DNA from: Comamonadaceae bacterium
GTDB lineage: Bacteria > Pseudomonadota > Gammaproteobacteria > Burkholderiales > Burkholderiaceae_C
Assembly: GCA_947455145.1 (NCBI GenBank)
Contig: CANGME010000002.1
Span: 124,001 to 188,000, forward strand
Direction of reading: 5' to 3'
Length of the DNA stretch: 64,000 nt
The position numbers and the translations under genes are program-made. This document shows, piece by piece, positions 61,669 through 64,000 of the stretch. The stretch's first letter is position 1. Every line of letters begins with the position of its first letter. A model generated the notes under the pieces. The model was not told the DNA's origin. It searched no databases and saw nothing but the letters and a program-made list of their open reading frames with translations.

Positions 61669-62643
61669 TTAGTTGGGCTTGATGTTGTTGTCTTCCGCCA
61701 CCTTCTTCCACAGCGGAATTTCGGTCGCAATCAGCTTGGTAAATTCTTCTGACGAGCTGGTCAAGGGAATCACCGACATGCTGGCCAGGCGCTTTTGCAC
61801 TTCGGGCAGGGCGATGACGCGGCCGACCTCTTCGTTCAAGCGCTTGACGATGGACGCGGGCGTGCCTGCGGGTGCCAAGAGACCGTACCAAAGCGAGACT
61901 TTCATGTCTACACCGAGCTCCATCAAGGTCGGGATGGTGGGGTGATCCTTCAAGCGCTCGCCCGAGGTGACGGCCAGGGCCTTGACCCGACCACCCTGCA
62001 AAAAGGTGGTGGCCGGGCCCACGTCGGCCATCACCATGGTGACGTCTCCCGCAATCACAGCCGAAATGCCCTCGGTGGTGCTCTTATAGGGGATGTGGGT
62101 GAAGCGCGCACCGGTCTTGCTTTTGAAAAGCTCGTTCATCAGCTGAAACGAGGACGACGGCGCGCCGTAATTGGCCTTGTCCGGGTTTTGTTTCGAGAAA
62201 GCGACCAACTCAGCCACGCTTTTGGCCGGGTTGTTGGCGTTGACCAAGATCATCAAAGGCGCATCGCCAAAGAGGGCAATCGGCGCAAAGTCATTCGGCC
62301 CATAAGGCAGCTTGGCATTGAGCACGTGGTTGAAGACCATCGGGCCGGGCACGCCCATGATGAGGGTGTAACCGTCGGGCTTGGCCTTGGCCACATAAGA
62401 CGCCCCGATGATGGAGGCTACACCGGGCTTGTTCTCCACCACCACGGGTTGACCCAGGCCGGCGGGCAGCTTGTCTGCCAGGATGCGTGCCATTTGATCA
62501 ACCCCGCCACCGGCGGAGTAGCCAACCACGATGGTGATGGGCTTGTTGGGGAAGTCTTGCGCGCTGGCGTGGTGGGCCAGCAGGAAGGTCGAAGTGCCCA
62601 CCAGCGTGGCGAGGATTCGGTGAAGTTGTAGCTTGATACGCAT
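61669..62643 (-). CDS. Bug/TctC-family receptor, tandem paralogue 1
   Basis: A 324-residue receptor starting at ATG 62643, where AGGAGT lies 5 bases upstream; a longer in-frame start at 62688 would overlap the upstream gene and lacks a signal-like N-terminus. Signal peptide HRILATLVGTSTFLLAHHAS, mature text ITIVVGYSAGGGVDQMARIL and VVVENKPGVASIIGASYVAK. It lies 22 bases downstream of the ThDP-dependent enzyme gene, so enzyme and receptors form one transcript. Confidence 0.93.
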   Translation of the reverse strand: MRIKLQLHRILATLVGTSTFLLAHHASAQDFPNKPITIVVGYSAGGGVDQMARILADKLPAGLGQPVVVENKPGVASIIGASYVAKAKPDGYTLIMGVPGPMVFNHVLNAKLPYGPNDFAPIALFGDAPLMILVNANNPAKSVAELVAFSKQNPDKANYGAPSSSFQLMNELFKSKTGARFTHIPYKSTTEGISAVIAGDVTMVMADVGPATTFLQGGRVKALAVTSGERLKDHPTIPTLMELGVDMKVSLWYGLLAPAGTPASIVKRLNEEVGRVIALPEVQKRLASMSVIPLTSSSEEFTKLIATEIPLWKKVAEDNNIKPN

Positions 62644-62665
62644 GGGGGACTCCTGGGAAAAAGAT

Positions 62666-64000
62666 TTACTGCAAACCAATCTGCACATTCAATACTGCGG
62701 CCTGACCTGCATCCACAGCGGCCAGACATCGCGCAATGGCGGCAGGAACGGCGGCCGGGTCGCTCACGCATTCGCCGTAAGCACCAAAAGCCTGGCCGAC
62801 TTGTTCGAAATGGCGTTGCTCGCCTTGCAAGCGCGCTTGAAATTCATCGGCTTCTTTAGCCTCGCCGTTCGGGTACACACGCAGCACCGCCTCTTTCACA
62901 GCCTGCCAACCGCCATTGTCCAGTACCACGGTGAAGATCGGCAACTGGTAGCTCTGCGCCGTGGCATAGACCGAGCTGGGTGTGGAGAAATGAAAGCCAC
63001 CATCGCCCACGATCTGAACCACCCGCACCTCAGGCTTGGCCAACTTGGCCCCCAGCGCCATGCCACCGCTGTAACCCAAACCACCCCCGGCGCAGCCCAT
63101 CAACGTGAGCGGCAGGGTGCGCGGAATTTGGTTGAGCACGGCGAAGGTGTTGCGGATGGCTTCGTTCACCACGATGTCGTGCGGGTCTATGGCCGCACCG
63201 ATGGCCGCGCACAAATACGCAGGAGAGATTGCGCCCATTTGACCTGGGTTTTCTGCCGTCTTGGCGACTGTTGCTGCACGTGCTTGATTCGCAGTTGCCC
63301 AGCTTTGAATGCGCTGCGCCACCTTGGCGTGAAAGCCCTCATCGGCTTGCGCGCGCACCAGGGTCGCAACCTGGCGCAGCACCTCGGCGCAATCGGCCTG
63401 CACCCGCATATCGGTGGCAAAGCCCCACATGGGAAAGTCTTTTTTGATCGTGTCCACGTCGATGTGCGTCCAGCGCGTGGCCGGGTTGTCTTGCGCAAAT
63501 TTGGGCAACCACGGCACATCCACGTCCAGCAGCAGACCCATGTCAGCACCGGCCAGAAATGGGCCAACATCAAAGCCCGCAAAGCAGGGTGAGCTGCGCG
63601 AGATGTTCAAGTAGCTGGGGCTGAACTCATAGACACGCACGCCGCACAGCAGGGCCAGGTCTTCCAGTGCAGCCACCGCCTCAGCCTTGCGGCCCAGGTA
63701 AGAGGTGACGGCAATGGGTTGCTCGGCGCTCATGAGCTGATCAGCAATTGCCTGCGCGCGCGCCGTGTCAATGCCACCGGCCAGCACCGCGCCATAGCGC
63801 TCGGCGCTGAAAGGCCGCACCTTGTCGTCGGCCACGTCTTCGGCCAGCACTTCGCGCGGCAGCGTCAGGTACACCGGGCCGGGCGGATCGCTTTGCATGA
63901 CCGCGTGGCCGCGTCGCAGCACCTCTTTGGCAATCACTCCGCTGGGCAGCGAGTAATCCCACTTCACGTAGGGGCGCACCAAGCTGGCGATGTCAAACGG
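62666..64000 (-). CDS. ThDP-dependent enzyme (acetolactate synthase/decarboxylase-like), partial
   Basis: The C-terminal ~445 residues are visible; the frame stays open to the right edge, so the N-terminal domain is missing. The central domain (about 60-190 of the visible part) and the C-terminal ThDP domain are recognisable: the diphosphate motif starts GDGGFHFSTPSSVYATAQ and ends at VLDNGGWQ, the GDG-x(~26)-NG spacing of the family, and MGCAGGGLGYSGGMALGAKL is its approach. Members include acetolactate synthase, benzoylformate and oxalyl-CoA decarboxylase types; the substrate is not fixed. It precedes two Bug receptors in one operon. Confidence 0.88.
   Translation of the reverse strand, partial: PFDIASLVRPYVKWDYSLPSGVIAKEVLRRGHAVMQSDPPGPVYLTLPREVLAEDVADDKVRPFSAERYGAVLAGGIDTARAQAIADQLMSAEQPIAVTSYLGRKAEAVAALEDLALLCGVRVYEFSPSYLNISRSSPCFAGFDVGPFLAGADMGLLLDVDVPWLPKFAQDNPATRWTHIDVDTIKKDFPMWGFATDMRVQADCAEVLRQVATLVRAQADEGFHAKVAQRIQSWATANQARAATVAKTAENPGQMGAISPAYLCAAIGAAIDPHDIVVNEAIRNTFAVLNQIPRTLPLTLMGCAGGGLGYSGGMALGAKLAKPEVRVVQIVGDGGFHFSTPSSVYATAQSYQLPIFTVVLDNGGWQAVKEAVLRVYPNGEAKEADEFQARLQGEQRHFEQVGQAFGAYGECVSDPAAVPAAIARCLAAVDAGQAAVLNVQIGLQ

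Noticed and set aside
1-64000. CRISPR arrays, tRNA and rRNA genes
   Set aside because: No regularly spaced repeats of 20-40 bases and no tRNA- or rRNA-like segments were seen on reading; a covariance-model scan was not possible.

Overview
The window looks like chromosomal DNA of a betaproteobacterium of order Burkholderiales, most likely family Comamonadaceae. The evidence is six Bug/TctC-type solute receptors with no permease beside them, a PhaM-type polyhydroxyalkanoate granule regulator, a GTP-dependent PEP carboxykinase, a sulfide:quinone reductase, many GTG/TTG starts with 4-base overlaps, and short palindromic intergenic repeats common in that family. The family call is inference from gene content; no rRNA, tRNA or CRISPR array was recognised.

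Region by region. 0-4.4 kb: C-terminal part of a beta-propeller protein, two coupled small membrane proteins, a secreted carboxypeptidase-regulatory-like domain protein and an exported amidohydrolase. 4.5-6.5 kb: phosphatidylserine decarboxylase and a class V aminotransferase. 6.6-10.4 kb (minus): a zeta-class GST, an alpha/beta hydrolase without its nucleophile, an aldehyde dehydrogenase and a GntR/FCD regulator. 10.6-16.1 kb (plus, divergent from the regulator): a complete Liv-type ABC importer plus a 3-hydroxyisobutyrate-dehydrogenase-like enzyme. Together these look like a regulated uptake and oxidation locus for a small acid or amino acid. 16.1-18.2 kb: a Bug receptor, then a DinD/BRO-N gene next to a truncated minus-strand coding remnant. 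18.3-20.5 kb: purU and an omega-amino acid:pyruvate transaminase.

20.6-33.5 kb holds a full pel exopolysaccharide operon: pelA, pelB in two translationally coupled genes, pelC, pelD, pelE, pelF, pelG. Catalytic and c-di-GMP-binding motifs are intact. It encodes synthesis (PelF with PelD/E/G), periplasmic modification (PelA) and outer-membrane export (PelB/PelC). The second PelB gene carries its own signal peptide and a SPOR-like domain.

33.5-46.2 kb: AbrB-family membrane protein, DUF3108 protein, two fumarylacetoacetate-hydrolase-fold enzymes, small regulatory proteins, PCu(A)C copper chaperone, Bug receptor, PhaM, FIST-domain protein, sulfide:quinone reductase and an LplT-PlsC fusion. 46.2-48.3 kb is an accessory patch: a HARE-HTH/GIY-YIG nuclease between two 95-nt inverted repeats, followed by a DUF4160/DUF2442-HTH toxin-antitoxin-like pair. 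48.4-64 kb returns to metabolic genes: Bug receptors beside dehydrogenases, a dihaem cytochrome c, a membrane-anchored Mrr-like protein, an exported M14 peptidase, VOC protein, metallophosphoesterase, LysR regulator, pckG, an orphan ModA, tandem Bug paralogues, and a ThDP-dependent enzyme running off the right edge.
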